Assembly (NCBI RefSeq): GCF_030297555.1
Contig: NZ_AP028136.1
Span: forward strand, 1,816,610-1,880,609
Reading direction: 5' to 3'
DNA: 64,000 nucleotides
DNA from: Polynucleobacter sp. HIN5
GTDB lineage: Bacteria; Pseudomonadota; Gammaproteobacteria; Burkholderiales; Burkholderiaceae
Shown: one piece after another, positions 8,617 through 18,390 of the stretch
How positions within the stretch are numbered: position 1 is the stretch's first letter
Layout of the letters: the number at the start of each line of letters is the position of its first letter
Program-made: the position numbers and the translations under genes
The notes under the pieces: generated by a model
Database searches by the model: none
What the model was told of the DNA's origin: nothing
What the model saw: the letters and a program-made list of their open reading frames with translations, nothing else

Positions 8617-10574
8617 GGTAGTTCACTCAATACAGCAGTTTTAGGCGCAATCACTCCAAGCCGTTGTTTCATGGGAGTGGTTTGCCCATCCATTAAAAGC
8701 GAATAGTAGCTCGCGTTGGCAAGCACATTCTTCACGTAGGTACGAGTCTCATTAAAGGGAATGGATTCCACAAAAATTGCACCCTCAGTGGATTGATTTA
8801 ATCGTTCTCGCCACGATTTTGGCCGAGATGGGCCGGCATTATAGGCGGCGGATGCCAATACCCAAGAATCATCGAGGTCTTTTAAAACCATATTTAAGTA
8901 ATGACTTCCCAAGGTCAAATTGGTTTGCGTCTCTTTAAGACGTTCATTGGTATACGAATTCATGCCAATTTTCTTAGCAACATACTTCGCGGTATTGGGC
9001 ATCACTTGCATCAAACCCGAAGCGCCCACTGACGATGAGGCATTGGTAATAAACCGAGACTCTTGACGGATCAAACCATAGGCCCAGGCTAAGTTCAAAT
9101 CAATATTTTTAGCAATCGGACTGAGTTGATCTTTAAAGGGCATTGGATAACGCAAGCCAAAATCATGCTCGCCTTTCGTACGATCAGCTGTATTGACTGT
9201 TCGATCATATAAATGGATTCGTTTGGCATATTCTGCGGCAGCTAGTAATTGGCGATCGCTCATGCCGCGCAACTCCCAGTTCCACTCACGATTTCCTTCA
9301 AAGCGAAGATTCATGGCATAAAAACGCTCAGCCCGAGTAAATCCAGGGCGTTTCCCCATCTCTTTGATGTCAGCATCGCTAACTTTTACCTTAGGTGGAA
9401 TCACAATCGGTTTACCCAACTCCTCGCGCGCTAACTGTCCATAAAAATTAAACTGGTCTTCGAGTAATTGAAACTGCGCATTGGCTTTCTCAGGGTCTCC
9501 CAATTCTTTCAATGACCTTCCGTACCAATAGGTCCATGCAGGATCACGCTGACGAACGACCGGATTCATCGATCCAATCGACTCGCGCACCAGCTCCCAA
9601 TCATGAGCTCGTAAGGCTGTACGCACTTTCCATTCCTGCGTTTCTGCGGATAGCAAAGAATTAAAACCTAATTGTTGTTGGCGTCGATAGGCATCGTATG
9701 CATTTCGATCTAGGCGCTTCGCTAAAAATTGCCCAATCACACCCCATGCCTGCGCTTGATCTTCTTTGTTATAGCGTAAGTTGGTTTGCAAAAAGTCACG
9801 GTAGGTTTTACTCGGATCCGCCCTTGCGCTGCGCACAATGCTAGCAATCGAATCTTCTCCACCAATGCGTCGCCCTGCGGTTTCAAAATTCATTTCAGCA
9901 GCAGCGCGACCAAGCGCTCTGGCCTGAGAGTTGGATAGACCATTTGCCTGGACTAATGCCGGTACCAACTCTTGGCAAGCTGATCCAAACTGGCGTGGAT
10001 CAATCATGATTTTGAGTGCATCTTGACCAACTCGCTTTGCGTCCTCTTGCTTCACAAGTCGTGAATGAAGCGCATAACACTTCACATTGGTATCGTCATC
10101 TAAGACAAATTTGGGATATTCCTGATCAAACTGAGCCCAATCTTTCCGTTTACCAAGAACCAATAACCAATCATTACGCATCCGATCGCCGATCGCGGTC
10201 CCCTCATAGGTTTTTAGAAAAGCGCCAACCTCCTCATCGACTGAGGAGTCAGCTCTTGCTTCATTCCCTTTATCAAACATTTGCGGCTTGATCCGAAAAT
10301 ACCGAACATAATCTGTATCTGGATAGTTACTTAATTGCGCTGAGAGCTGTTGAGTTTTTGGCACATCATTTCGCCGTGCGGCATCGCGTAACTCAATAAA
10401 TAATTTATCCGCTTCAGTGAGTTCATACAGAGCGGGCTGGCCCGGGGAAGATTTGCTGACATTCGACTTTTTAGCAAAGCCGCTTTCCCAGGCACCCAAG
10501 CAAAGTACTAGGACCGCTAAAAGAAGAAAGTGCTTGATCGGGTGTTTTGGCATAAATGCAAAATTTTGATTCAT
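8613..10574 (-). CDS. slt: soluble lytic murein transglycosylase Slt
   Basis: Periplasmic enzyme that cleaves peptidoglycan glycan strands and leaves 1,6-anhydro-MurNAc ends. Residues 1-36 form a signal peptide with a basic start and a hydrophobic core (FLLLAVLVLCLGAW). Residues 60-450 are the helical superhelix (U/L domains). The C-terminal goose-lysozyme-like SLT domain has the catalytic Glu505 in LIRQESRF, then SSVGASGLMQVMP and ASAAYNAGPSR. At 653 residues it matches E. coli Slt70 (about 645 with signal). It is the first gene of the slt / NDUFA9-like / cca operon and is divergent from the 5-formyl-THF cyclo-ligase. An AmpG-like muropeptide permease at 19-20 kb could import its products. 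Confidence 0.93.
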   Translation of the reverse strand: MNQNFAFMPKHPIKHFLLLAVLVLCLGAWESGFAKKSNVSKSSPGQPALYELTEADKLFIELRDAARRNDVPKTQQLSAQLSNYPDTDYVRYFRIKPQMFDKGNEARADSSVDEEVGAFLKTYEGTAIGDRMRNDWLLVLGKRKDWAQFDQEYPKFVLDDDTNVKCYALHSRLVKQEDAKRVGQDALKIMIDPRQFGSACQELVPALVQANGLSNSQARALGRAAAEMNFETAGRRIGGEDSIASIVRSARADPSKTYRDFLQTNLRYNKEDQAQAWGVIGQFLAKRLDRNAYDAYRRQQQLGFNSLLSAETQEWKVRTALRAHDWELVRESIGSMNPVVRQRDPAWTYWYGRSLKELGDPEKANAQFQLLEDQFNFYGQLAREELGKPIVIPPKVKVSDADIKEMGKRPGFTRAERFYAMNLRFEGNREWNWELRGMSDRQLLAAAEYAKRIHLYDRTVNTADRTKGEHDFGLRYPMPFKDQLSPIAKNIDLNLAWAYGLIRQESRFITNASSSVGASGLMQVMPNTAKYVAKKIGMNSYTNERLKETQTNLTLGSHYLNMVLKDLDDSWVLASAAYNAGPSRPKSWRERLNQSTEGAIFVESIPFNETRTYVKNVLANASYYSLLMDGQTTPMKQRLGVIAPKTAVLSELP

Positions 10575-10603
10575 TTTGCTATTTTCACCCGATAATAAGT
10601 GCC

Positions 10604-11221
10604 ATGCATACCCCTATTCATCAAATTCGACAGGATCTTTTGAGTCAGCGCACGTCATTTGCTCGATCCCCCCAATTTGATTCTGCATACACCCATTTTT
10701 TATCGCATTTTCATGAATTTCTGTTCCAAGACGCAGGGATGTATCAATCCATTGCATTTTGCTGGCCCTATCGCGAGGAACTTGATCTACGCCAGCCCCT
10801 GCGTAAGTGGCGATCCTCGAACTCAGATCGATGCCTCCTGTTACCTAAAGTTAGGGCTGATCGGCAGTTGAGTTTTTATACCTGGTCGGACTCCGACCCC
10901 CTGATTCACAATACCTATGGGATTGCGGAACCCGATCCGACCGCAAGCGGTGTACAACCCAAGAACCCCGACTGCATCCTAATCCCCTGTGTTGGATGGC
11001 TGAGTTATCAGAATCGATACTGGCGGCTTGGATATGGAGGAGGCTATTTCGATCGCACCATTGCTTCTTTAAAGCAAGCAGGGCATCGATTTACAACGGT
11101 TGGTATTGCGTTTGACTGGCAAGCACTGGATCTTGATCGCTGGACTCCCGAAGCTCATGACCAAGCACTAGACCTGCTGATCACAAATACTGGAGTCTAT
11201 CGAAACCCGATTAAGTCTTAG
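10604..11221 (+). CDS. 5-formyltetrahydrofolate cyclo-ligase
   Basis: Converts 5-formyl-THF to 5,10-methenyl-THF using ATP, returning folate to the one-carbon pool. The C-terminal signature LGYGGGYFDRT is at residues 142-152, with ILIPCVGW before it; in the N-terminal part the pattern is a helix with Arg/Gln followed by FCWPYREELDLRQPL, the substrate and ATP region. I start at ATG 10604 (MHTPIHQIRQ), because the family begins with such a helix; an in-frame ATG 16 codons upstream would give a poorly conserved tail that overlaps slt. At 205 residues it is normal. Its 3' end overlaps that of metF by 11 bases, another folate gene on the opposite strand. Confidence 0.88.
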   Translation: MHTPIHQIRQDLLSQRTSFARSPQFDSAYTHFLSHFHEFLFQDAGMYQSIAFCWPYREELDLRQPLRKWRSSNSDRCLLLPKVRADRQLSFYTWSDSDPLIHNTYGIAEPDPTASGVQPKNPDCILIPCVGWLSYQNRYWRLGYGGGYFDRTIASLKQAGHRFTTVGIAFDWQALDLDRWTPEAHDQALDLLITNTGVYRNPIKS

Positions 11222-12053
11222 AGGCTTGGTCCAATTGCAGATTCTGCGCAATGCGAATCACGGGCTCTGCTTGATTTAGGGAATAAAAATGCAGCCCTGG
11301 CACTCCAGCAACGATGAGCTGCTCGCACAATGTGCTCACCACATCCTCACCAAAGGCCTTGATCGAAGCGCTGTCATCACCATATGCCAAAAGACGTAGA
11401 CGAATCCAGCGCGGTATTTCTGCGCCGCATGCATCTGAAAAACGCAGTAATTGGGTACTACTCGTAATGGGCATAATGCCCGCAACTACAGGCACATCAA
11501 CGCCTAATTGATAAGCGTCATCTACAAACCGAAAATACGCATCGCTATTAAAGAAGTATTGGGTAATCGCTGAGTTAGCACCGGCCTTAATTTTTTGGGC
11601 AAAGTAGGCGATGTCCTTACTTGGCGACTGTGCCTGCGGATGAGTCTCTGGATAAGCAGCCACCTCAATATGAAACCAATCACCGGTCTCTTGGCGAATA
11701 AATTCCACTAACTGATTGGCATGCTGCAACTCACCGTACTGACCCATGCCGGAGGGTAAATCACCACGCAGCGCCACAATTCGTTTAATACCCAATGCCT
11801 TATATTGCGAGAGAAGCTTTGTAATTAGTTCTTTAGAGCTGCCGACACAGGATAAGTGGGGCGCGACCACCTCTCCTGATCGATGAATCGCTTCAACCGT
11901 TTGCAAGGTTCCTGATTGAGTCGATCCACCCGCACCAAAGGTCACCGAGTAAAAGGCGGGCTGCAATGCCGCTGTTATTCGCTCTCGCGTTTGCAACAAG
12001 CGCGCCTCCCCCTCCGGGGTTTTAGGGGGAAAGAACTCGACGCTTAATTCCAT
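11211..12053 (-). CDS. metF: 5,10-methylenetetrahydrofolate reductase
   Basis: FAD enzyme that makes 5-methyl-THF, the methyl donor for methionine synthase. It opens with SVEFFPPKTPEGE (catalytic Glu region), followed by VTFGAGGST, PHLSCVG, IVALRGDLP, VAAYPETHP, GANSAITQYFFN and VVAGIMPI, all in the order expected of the MetF TIM barrel. At 280 residues it is slightly shorter than E. coli MetF (296). It lies 18 bases downstream of ahcY and is probably co-transcribed with it behind the SAH riboswitch, so the riboswitch would couple SAH clearance to methyl-THF supply. That co-transcription is inferred from spacing only. Confidence 0.96.
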   Translation of the reverse strand: MELSVEFFPPKTPEGEARLLQTRERITAALQPAFYSVTFGAGGSTQSGTLQTVEAIHRSGEVVAPHLSCVGSSKELITKLLSQYKALGIKRIVALRGDLPSGMGQYGELQHANQLVEFIRQETGDWFHIEVAAYPETHPQAQSPSKDIAYFAQKIKAGANSAITQYFFNSDAYFRFVDDAYQLGVDVPVVAGIMPITSSTQLLRFSDACGAEIPRWIRLRLLAYGDDSASIKAFGEDVVSTLCEQLIVAGVPGLHFYSLNQAEPVIRIAQNLQLDQASKT

Positions 12054-12071
12054 AGCAGACCTTTCAGCCTT

Positions 12072-13511
12072 TTAGTAACGGTAGGTTTCAGGCTTAAATG
12101 GGCCTTCTTTCTTAACGCCAATATAAACCGCTTGTTGATCTGAAAGCTCTGTCAACTGTGCATTCAATTTCTTCAGTTGCAGACGGGCAACCTTTTCATC
12201 TAAATGCTTAGGCAAGGTATAAACCCCAACAGGATATTTGTTCGTTCCTGCCGCTCCCCAGAGCTCAATCTGTGCAATCACTTGGTTCGCAAACGAAGAG
12301 CTCATGACATACGAAGGGTGTCCAGTACCGCAGCCTAAGTTCACTAAACGGCCCTTGGCCAAAATAATGAGGCGCTTTTCTGGAAGACCGTTGGCCGCCG
12401 GGAAGATCACGTGATCAACCTGTGGCTTAATTTCCTCCCATTGGTATTTTTCAATACTAGCGATATCAATTTCGTTATCAAAGTGACCGATGTTGCACAC
12501 AATCGCCTGGTCTTTCATCCTCTTCATATGATCGTGCGTGATGACATGATAGTTACCGGTCGCAGTCACAAAAATATCGGCTTTATCGGCGGCATACTCC
12601 ATCGTGACTACGCGATATCCTTCCATCGCGGCCTGAAGCGCACAGATTGGATCAACCTCTGTAACCCATACTTGAGCTGAGAGGGCTCGCAATGCTTGAG
12701 CCGAGCCTTTACCCACATCACCATAACCAGCCACAACGGCAACCTTGCCGGCAATCATCACGTCGGTCGCACGCTTGATCGCATCAACTAAAGATTCACG
12801 GCAACCGTACAAGTTATCAAATTTGCTCTTGGTAACCGAGTCATTAACGTTAATGGCCGGGAAGTGCAATTCGCCCTTGGCGTGCATTTGATAGAGACGA
12901 TGCACACCCGTTGTGGTTTCTTCGGTAACGCCGTTAATCTTCGCTAACCGGGTTGAGTACCATGTGGGGTCGATCGCCAATTTGCTCTTAATCGCCGCAA
13001 AGAGAATGCGCTCCTCTTCGCTCGTCGGATGATTTAGAACGGCTTGGTCTTTTTCAGCCTTGGTTCCTAAATGCAGCAGTAGAGTTGCGTCACCACCGTC
13101 ATCCAAGATCATATTGCTGTAGCCGCCGTCGGCCCACTCAAAGATCTTGTGAGTGAAATCCCAATACTGTTCAAGGGTCTCGCCTTTAATCGCAAATACC
13201 GGGGTGCCATTCGCAGCGATTGCGGCGGCGGCATGGTCTTGTGTTGAATAAATATTGCATGAAGCCCAACGCACTTCGGCACCCAAGGCCTCAAGCGTTT
13301 CAATCAGTACTGCAGTCTGAATGGTCATATGCAGTGACCCGGTGATGCGCGCGCCACGTAATGGCTGCTTTGCGGCAAACTCCTCACGAATCGCCATCAA
13401 ACCAGGCATCTCGGTTTCGGCAATTTTGATTTCTTTACGGCCAAAGTCAGCCAAACCGATATCGGCAATTGCAAAATCGCCATTTAACTTTAAATCAGCA
13501 ACGGTATTCAT
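12072..13511 (-). CDS. ahcY: S-adenosylhomocysteinase
   Basis: NAD-dependent hydrolysis of S-adenosylhomocysteine to adenosine and homocysteine, relieving product inhibition of methyltransferases. The substrate domain contains [22 protein letters not shown] and, later, the NAD-binding Rossmann motif [15 protein letters not shown]. The C-terminal end is the conserved dimerisation tail finishing in KPETYRY. At 479 residues it is the long betaproteobacterial form with an internal insertion. The start is ATG 13511, with GGAGC placed 6 bases upstream. A SAH riboswitch precedes it and metF follows; metK lies upstream in the same direction. Confidence 0.98.
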   Translation of the reverse strand: MNTVADLKLNGDFAIADIGLADFGRKEIKIAETEMPGLMAIREEFAAKQPLRGARITGSLHMTIQTAVLIETLEALGAEVRWASCNIYSTQDHAAAAIAANGTPVFAIKGETLEQYWDFTHKIFEWADGGYSNMILDDGGDATLLLHLGTKAEKDQAVLNHPTSEEERILFAAIKSKLAIDPTWYSTRLAKINGVTEETTTGVHRLYQMHAKGELHFPAINVNDSVTKSKFDNLYGCRESLVDAIKRATDVMIAGKVAVVAGYGDVGKGSAQALRALSAQVWVTEVDPICALQAAMEGYRVVTMEYAADKADIFVTATGNYHVITHDHMKRMKDQAIVCNIGHFDNEIDIASIEKYQWEEIKPQVDHVIFPAANGLPEKRLIILAKGRLVNLGCGTGHPSYVMSSSFANQVIAQIELWGAAGTNKYPVGVYTLPKHLDEKVARLQLKKLNAQLTELSDQQAVYIGVKKEGPFKPETYRY

Positions 13512-13552
13512 AAATAGCTCCAGCTAAAGAATGCAAGTGGAGCCAGTATTGA

Positions 13553-13583
13553 CTCGCTAACCACTAGCATTCGGGTTAGCGAG
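13553..13583 (-). promoter_or_regulatory. 10-bp hairpin overlapping the riboswitch pseudoknot
   Basis: Perfect 10-bp inverted repeat in the ahcY leader, with arms at 13553-13562 and 13574-13583 and an 11-base loop. In the transcript its 5' arm begins CTCGCTAACC, and the first three bases (CTC) are also the 3' end of the riboswitch pseudoknot strand. The hairpin and the ligand-bound pseudoknot therefore cannot form fully at once. It is not followed by a U tract, so a classical intrinsic terminator is unlikely; it lies about 40 bases before the ahcY start codon. It could be an anti-riboswitch element, a Rho-related block or a stability element. Confidence 0.6.
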
Positions 13584-13664
13584 CGCAGTTGCAATGAAGT
13601 TACTGGGTAACTCCCCTTCAAGCCTGGGGGGCGACGATTCGCCCCTTGCAACGCTCCTTGAAGG
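13581..13664 (-). promoter_or_regulatory. S-adenosylhomocysteine (SAH) riboswitch
   Basis: Leader RNA that senses SAH and normally turns on ahcY. Reading the minus strand, P1 is an 8-bp helix pairing 13657-13664 with 13615-13622. P2 is a 7-bp helix (GGGGCGA/TCGCCCC) pairing 13639-13645 with 13628-13634 around a 4-base loop. The conserved core GGAGCGTTGCA follows P1 and AGGCTTG precedes the P1 3' strand. The pseudoknot pairs GAGCG (13652-13656) with CGCTC (13581-13585). This matches the published SAH riboswitch layout known from Ralstonia. A TACAAT -10 box at 13675-13680 would start transcription a few bases before P1, inside the metK-ahcY gap. Confidence 0.92.
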
Positions 13665-13692
13665 ATTTGCCTAAATTGTAATCAATTTTCGA

Positions 13693-14859
13693 CTAGAGGC
13701 CTGCCGCAGTCTTCAAAGTGGCCGCCTTGTCCTTGCGCTCCCATGTGAATTCCGGCTCCTCGCGGCCAAAATGGCCATATGCAGCGGTCTTTTTATAAAT
13801 AGGCCGCAAGAGATCAAGCATTTTCACAATACCCTTCGGACGCAGATCAAAATGCTCAGATACCAGTTTTGCAATCTGCTCATCCGCAATCTTGCCAGTA
13901 CCAAAGGTGCTAACCATCACCGATGTAGGACGAGCCACACCAATCGCATACGAGATCTGAATGAGGCATTTACTGGCCAAACCAGCAGCCACCACATTCT
14001 TGGCAACATACCGGCCAGCATAGGCCGCCGATCGATCAACCTTCGATGGGTCTTTCCCAGAGAATGCACCGCCACCGTGAGGAGCGGCGCCACCGTAGGT
14101 ATCCACAATAATTTTGCGTCCGGTAAGACCGCAATCGCCTTGGGGGCCGCCAATCACAAAACGACCGGTTGGGTTTACTAAATATTTAATATCGCCCTTG
14201 ATTAAATGCTTAGGTAAAACGGGTTTGATAATTTCTTCAATCACCGCTTCACGTAATTTCTCCAAAGGAATATCCGCAGCATGCTGTGTCGATAGCACCA
14301 CCGTATCAATCGAGTCAGGCTTTCCATCGACATAGCGCAAGGTCACTTGGGATTTTGCATCGGGGCGTAGCCAATTTAGACGCCCGTCGCGACGCAATTG
14401 AGATTGACGCTCAACTAAACGATGCGACAAATAAATAGGCAAAGGCATTAGCTCGGGAGTCTCATCGCAGGCATAGCCAAACATTAATCCCTGATCGCCT
14501 GCGCCTTGATCCAATCCGTCATCATGCGCTTTATCAACCCCTTGCGCAATATCTGGGCTTTGTTTGTCATAGGCCACTAAAACAGCGCAGCCTTTGTAAT
14601 CGATGCCATATTCAGTGTTGTCATAGCCAATCTCGCGCAAAGTATTCCGTGCGACTTGGATGTAATCAACATTGGCATTGGTGGTGATTTCACCAGCCAG
14701 AACCACTAAGCCGGTATTACAAAGTGTCTCAGCGGCAACCCGCGCCTTTGGATCTTGCGCCAAAATAGCATCTAAGATCGAGTCTGAGATTTGGTCTGCA
14801 ACTTTATCGGGATGTCCTTCAGATACCGATTCTGAGGTAAAGAAATAATTATTGGCCAT
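13693..14859 (-). CDS. metK: S-adenosylmethionine synthetase
   Basis: Makes SAM from methionine and ATP. The N-terminal catalytic motif [10 protein letters not shown] (residues 14-23), the hexapeptide GAGDQG and the P-loop-like [19 protein letters not shown] are all present, and the protein ends in the usual basic, Ala-rich tail. I chose ATG 14859 ([11 protein letters not shown]) because GGAGA lies 7 bases upstream; the in-frame ATG at 14871 overlaps that ribosome-binding site. That gives 388 residues, the normal length. The gene has its own promoter candidate and a leader of about 110 bases. ahcY lies downstream with its own riboswitch-controlled leader. Confidence 0.97.
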   Translation of the reverse strand: MANNYFFTSESVSEGHPDKVADQISDSILDAILAQDPKARVAAETLCNTGLVVLAGEITTNANVDYIQVARNTLREIGYDNTEYGIDYKGCAVLVAYDKQSPDIAQGVDKAHDDGLDQGAGDQGLMFGYACDETPELMPLPIYLSHRLVERQSQLRRDGRLNWLRPDAKSQVTLRYVDGKPDSIDTVVLSTQHAADIPLEKLREAVIEEIIKPVLPKHLIKGDIKYLVNPTGRFVIGGPQGDCGLTGRKIIVDTYGGAAPHGGGAFSGKDPSKVDRSAAYAGRYVAKNVVAAGLASKCLIQISYAIGVARPTSVMVSTFGTGKIADEQIAKLVSEHFDLRPKGIVKMLDLLRPIYKKTAAYGHFGREEPEFTWERKDKAATLKTAAGL

Positions 14860-14935
14860 TCTATTCTCCATTTAATTAAGCACTGACAACACGTGCCGGG
14901 GAATACAACGGCGACGCTTTAGCAGATTTTTTTAA

Positions 14936-14967
14936 TTCGCCCCGCAAGTTGTCTTTAACTCGGCGAA
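14936..14967 (-). promoter_or_regulatory. nested hairpin at the 5' end of the metK leader
   Basis: The predicted metK transcript would begin with or just before TTCGCC (14962-14967), which pairs with GGCGAA (14936-14941); an inner AGTT/AACT pair (57-60 with 47-50 of the 149xx block) extends the stem. An A-rich run follows, not a U run, so it is not a minus-strand terminator. A 5' stem-loop could stabilise the mRNA or be part of a larger regulatory leader. No known SAM riboswitch consensus was recognised. Confidence 0.35.
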
Positions 14968-14974
14968 TGTATAA

Positions 14975-15004
14975 ATTTTATCGCATCTAAGAACTGGCTG
15001 CCAA
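14975..15004 (-). promoter_or_regulatory. metK: sigma-70-type promoter of metK
   Basis: On the minus strand TTGGCA (14999-15004, 5/6 match to the -35 consensus) and TAAAAT (14975-14980, 5/6 match to the -10) are 18 bases apart. Transcription would start near 14968, giving a leader of about 110 bases before the metK ATG. The divergent lpxL-like gene starts at 15035, so the 163-base gap serves both directions. No start-site data, so the call rests on consensus only. Confidence 0.5.
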
Positions 15005-15034
15005 ACCCCATTTTGAATTGAATATCATTAGCAC

Positions 15035-15895
15035 ATGTCACATTGGGCCCTGCATTTCATTCTAAAAGGTGTTGCCAGCCTCCCCTTGAGTTTGGCCCAG
15101 ATTCTGGGTGGCTTGGGCGGGATTCTGGCCTATACCTTTTCCCCTCATTTTCGTGGTTTATTTCAAGAAAACTATCACTATGCGATGCAGCTTCATGGCA
15201 GGACAATCCATCCGCTAAGAGCGGCCGCAGCCTCTGGCATGCTTTTTATCGATAGCCTTTGGATCTGGCATAACCCCCAAAGGGCCCTTCAACTGGCTGA
15301 CGTTCAAGACTGGAGCTCAGTCAATCAAGCGGTTCAAGAGGGTAGAGGCTTGGTGATGCTCACACCCCACCTGGGCGGCTTTGAAATCATCCCCCGCATA
15401 TTGGCCACTCATTTTCCAGCTACCATTTTGTATCGTCCGGCTCGTCAAGAGTGGCTAAATGATTTAATTGAGGAGCAACGCGCCTATCCCAATATGCACT
15501 TTGTACCCACCAATCTGCAAGGAGTACGAAAAATGGTCAAAGCCCTTCAAGAGGGTGAGGCGATTGGTATTCTTCCAGATCAAGTGCCGAGTGGCGGCGA
15601 TGGAGTGTGGGTGAAGTTTTTTAATCGCTACGCTTATACGACCCCACTGCCCGCTCGGTTAGCGAATCGCAATCGAACCCCCGTCATCTTGTTTTCAGCC
15701 ATTCGTAAATCGCTTGGCCAAGGCTGGATCATTAAAGCGCAACGCCTAAACGCATTTTCAGAGGATCCCCATCAGGCGGCCACACAAATGAACGAGGCAA
15801 TTGAAACAGTCATTCTTGAGGCCCCGGAGCAATTCATTTGGTCATACAACCGCTATAAACATCCAGAGGGCGCTGAGCTTCCGCCCCAAGGCTAA
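15035..15895 (+). CDS. LpxL/HtrB-family lipid A acyltransferase (first of two)
   Basis: Inner-membrane acyltransferase that transfers an acyl chain from acyl-ACP to the lipid A precursor. The catalytic HxxxxE motif is HLGGFE, preceded by VMLTP, and the family motif LYRPARQEWL and the later GILPDQVPSGGDGVWVKFF follow. A hydrophobic N-terminal helix (residues 5-35) anchors it. At 286 residues it is normal. The next gene encodes a second member of the same family only 8 bases on, so the two are likely the pair of secondary acyltransferases giving hexa-acylated lipid A. Which one is LpxL and which LpxM cannot be told from sequence alone. Confidence 0.88.
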   Translation: MSHWALHFILKGVASLPLSLAQILGGLGGILAYTFSPHFRGLFQENYHYAMQLHGRTIHPLRAAAASGMLFIDSLWIWHNPQRALQLADVQDWSSVNQAVQEGRGLVMLTPHLGGFEIIPRILATHFPATILYRPARQEWLNDLIEEQRAYPNMHFVPTNLQGVRKMVKALQEGEAIGILPDQVPSGGDGVWVKFFNRYAYTTPLPARLANRNRTPVILFSAIRKSLGQGWIIKAQRLNAFSEDPHQAATQMNEAIETVILEAPEQFIWSYNRYKHPEGAELPPQG

Positions 15896-15903
15896 ATTAC
15901 TCG

Positions 15904-16803
15904 ATGAGCTGGCTACACACCCTTCTCAATTACATTGGCCTGAGCATTCTTAAGCTTTTTGCTTTCCTGCCCTATGAGTGGATCGTTCAAATCGGATATG
16001 CCCTCGGATCACTATTCGGGCGTCTGCCTCACCAACGCAAATACGTAGTTCTTCGTAATTTAGAACTGTGTTTTCCAAATCTGACCCGCCACCAAATACA
16101 AACCTTAGCCAATGAACACTGGCGCCTCTTGGGGCGCGCAGTGATTGAGCGAAGCCGGGTTTGGCTTGGCAGTGCAGAACAAATTTTCTCGATGGTCGAC
16201 ATTGAGACCGAAATTCCTTTGGGGGATAACAAACCTCGGATTTTAGTGATCCCCCATTTTGTCGGTTTTGAATGTGGATTCATGGCGCTCTCCGCCCTTG
16301 GGGAAAAAAATGGTTGGCAGCGAGGTGCTGGCTTTTATCAAAATATGAAGAACCCATTTTTTAATCAAAAAATTATTGAGTGGCGTAATCGCTTCGGTGC
16401 GAAGTCTATTAATCGACAGAATAGGCTTTTTGACTTAATTCGAGAAATTCGCAAGGGCAATTTTGTGGTCATTGCACCCGATATTGATCTTGGCCCTAAA
16501 GACTCGGTTTTTGTTCCCTTCTTTGGCATTCCAACCAATACGATCACTGCGATATCACGTCTAGCAAAAGCATGTGATGCGGAAGTATGCCTCATGATCA
16601 CAACGCTGAATGCGGACCAGAGTAAATACATTTGCAAAATCCATAAAGCGTTACCAAATTTTCCAAGCGATGATCCAGTATCTGACACTGCGCGATTAAA
16701 TCAGTACTTTGAAGAAGAAATTCGTCAACGGCCCGCTGAATACTATTGGGTTCATAAGCGCTTCAAATATCGCCCGCCAGGCGAAGCAAGCTTGTATGAT
16801 TAG
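15904..16803 (+). CDS. LpxL/LpxM-family lipid A acyltransferase (second of two)
   Basis: Second secondary acyltransferase of lipid A synthesis, 299 residues, with a hydrophobic N-terminal anchor ([20 protein letters not shown]). The catalytic HxxxxE is HFVGFE, preceded by RILVIP; the downstream motif [12 protein letters not shown] replaces the LYRPxxNP of the first copy, and [20 protein letters not shown] carries the conserved Pro-Asp. It ends [12 protein letters not shown], the usual family ending WxHxRFK. Start ATG lies 8 bases after the upstream paralog's stop. dapF follows 23 bases later in the same direction. Confidence 0.88.
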   Translation: MSWLHTLLNYIGLSILKLFAFLPYEWIVQIGYALGSLFGRLPHQRKYVVLRNLELCFPNLTRHQIQTLANEHWRLLGRAVIERSRVWLGSAEQIFSMVDIETEIPLGDNKPRILVIPHFVGFECGFMALSALGEKNGWQRGAGFYQNMKNPFFNQKIIEWRNRFGAKSINRQNRLFDLIREIRKGNFVVIAPDIDLGPKDSVFVPFFGIPTNTITAISRLAKACDAEVCLMITTLNADQSKYICKIHKALPNFPSDDPVSDTARLNQYFEEEIRQRPAEYYWVHKRFKYRPPGEASLYD

Positions 16804-16826
16804 TCCATATTCATCAAATACATGTT

Positions 16827-17714
16827 ATGACCCGATTACGCTTTACTAAAATGCATGGCGCTGGCAATGACTTTATTGTGATTGATGCAACTCGCCAAGA
16901 CATTCGATCGATTACCTCTACGATTTGGCGCAAGCTAGCCCATCGTCAACTTGGTATCGGGGCCGATCAAATCTTGCTTGTGGAACAAAGTAGCCTGCCA
17001 GATGTCGACTTTAAATACCGCATCTTGAATGCGGATGGCGGTGAAGTCGAGCAATGCGGTAATGGTTCGAGATGCTTTGTTCGTTTTGTTCATGAGGAAG
17101 GTCTCAGCACTAAAGATCAAATCCGAGTTGAAGTCCGCAATGGTCTTCTAACTCTCAAACGCTTGGCTAATGGGTATGTGGAAGTTGATATGGGCAGTCC
17201 CATCTTTACCCCTCAAGACATTCCATTTAATCCCGCGGGCCTGACGAGCAAACAAGAATTGCATGAAATCCTTTATGCACTTCCGCTTAGTCGCAATAGC
17301 GGCGCACATGCCGATTGGATTGCCGCTCTGTCCATGGGTAACCCTCATGCCGTTCAAGTAGTCGAAGATATTGATAGTGCGCCGATATTAATGGATGGGC
17401 CGCTGATTGAGTCGCACCCTGCTTTTCCGAGTCGAGTCAATGCAGGCTTTATGCAAGTTCTTGATCGCCACACAATTCGATTGCGAGTCTATGAACGTGG
17501 CGTAGGCGAGACCCTATCGTGCGGTACTGGAGCCTGTGCTGCAGTGGTATCGGGCATCCGCCGTGGACTACTGGACTCCCCAGTAAAGGTAAGCACCCGT
17601 GGCGGGGAACTCGAAATTTTGTGGGATGGCTTTCAAAATCCCCACGCCCCCGTTTTGATGCGTGGACCCACTCAGACTGTGTATCGGGGCGAAATTGATT
17701 TAGATACGCTTTAA
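16827..17714 (+). CDS. dapF: diaminopimelate epimerase
   Basis: PLP-independent racemase that turns LL-DAP into meso-DAP for lysine and peptidoglycan. The two catalytic Cys are in CGNGSRCF and [11 protein letters not shown]; the start [20 protein letters not shown] is canonical. Internal motifs include MGNPHAV and ERGVGET. At 295 residues it is about 20 longer than E. coli DapF (274), the surplus being a loop insertion around residue 140-160. It lies downstream of the two acyltransferases on the same strand. Its stop overlaps that of convergent pyrE by 4 bases. Confidence 0.96.
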   Translation: MTRLRFTKMHGAGNDFIVIDATRQDIRSITSTIWRKLAHRQLGIGADQILLVEQSSLPDVDFKYRILNADGGEVEQCGNGSRCFVRFVHEEGLSTKDQIRVEVRNGLLTLKRLANGYVEVDMGSPIFTPQDIPFNPAGLTSKQELHEILYALPLSRNSGAHADWIAALSMGNPHAVQVVEDIDSAPILMDGPLIESHPAFPSRVNAGFMQVLDRHTIRLRVYERGVGETLSCGTGACAAVVSGIRRGLLDSPVKVSTRGGELEILWDGFQNPHAPVLMRGPTQTVYRGEIDLDTL

Positions 17715-18382
17715 ATCCCGTACCGAGTGCGGTAATTTTGAACTGCAGGTAGGTGCATTTGCAATTGCTGATCATGCGATTGCTGCAAATAACGCATCAG
17801 GCTATCCAAATTAGCGATTGCAATCACTGGTAAACCAAATTCTTGCCCGACGCTTTGTACCGCAGAATATTGGCCAATATTAACTGCGTCTCCGGATCTT
17901 TCCATGCGATCGAGCGCGATTAATACTGCGCAAGGCTTGGCACCGGCTCGCTCAATTAAATCAACCGACTCGCGCACTGAGGTACCCGCTGAAATCACAT
18001 CATCAATAATGACAACCCGACCACAAACCGGAGCACCAATTAAGGTTCCGCCTTCGCCATGATCTTTGGCCTCTTTGCGGTTATAGGCAAACGGGGTATT
18101 ACGTCCAGAGCGTGCTAGTGCAATCGCCGCACTCGCTGCCAAGGTAATACCTTTGTACGCGGGGCCAAAAAGCATATCAAAATCAACTTTGGATCCGAGG
18201 AGCGCTTGGGCATAAAACTCACCAAGCCTTCCCAGGTGTGCGCCATCATTAAAGAGACCGGCATTAAAAAAATAGGGGGACAATCGCCCGGCCTTCGTTT
18301 TAAACTCGCCAAAGGACAATACCTTTGCCTCTAGCGCGAATTGAATAAAGTCCGATTGAATTTGTTCTGAATTTACACTCAT
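17711..18382 (-). CDS. pyrE: orotate phosphoribosyltransferase
   Basis: Adds PRPP-derived ribose phosphate to orotate in de novo pyrimidine synthesis. The PRPP-binding motif is [14 protein letters not shown], preceded by [30 protein letters not shown] lies near the N-terminus, the orotate site. Length is 223. Start MSVNSEQIQ is 8 bases from the divergent xth start, so the two genes share a very short promoter region. Its 3' end overlaps dapF by 4 bases. Confidence 0.96.
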   Translation of the reverse strand: MSVNSEQIQSDFIQFALEAKVLSFGEFKTKAGRLSPYFFNAGLFNDGAHLGRLGEFYAQALLGSKVDFDMLFGPAYKGITLAASAAIALARSGRNTPFAYNRKEAKDHGEGGTLIGAPVCGRVVIIDDVISAGTSVRESVDLIERAGAKPCAVLIALDRMERSGDAVNIGQYSAVQSVGQEFGLPVIAIANLDSLMRYLQQSHDQQLQMHLPAVQNYRTRYGI

Positions 18383-18390
18383 AGGTCTGT

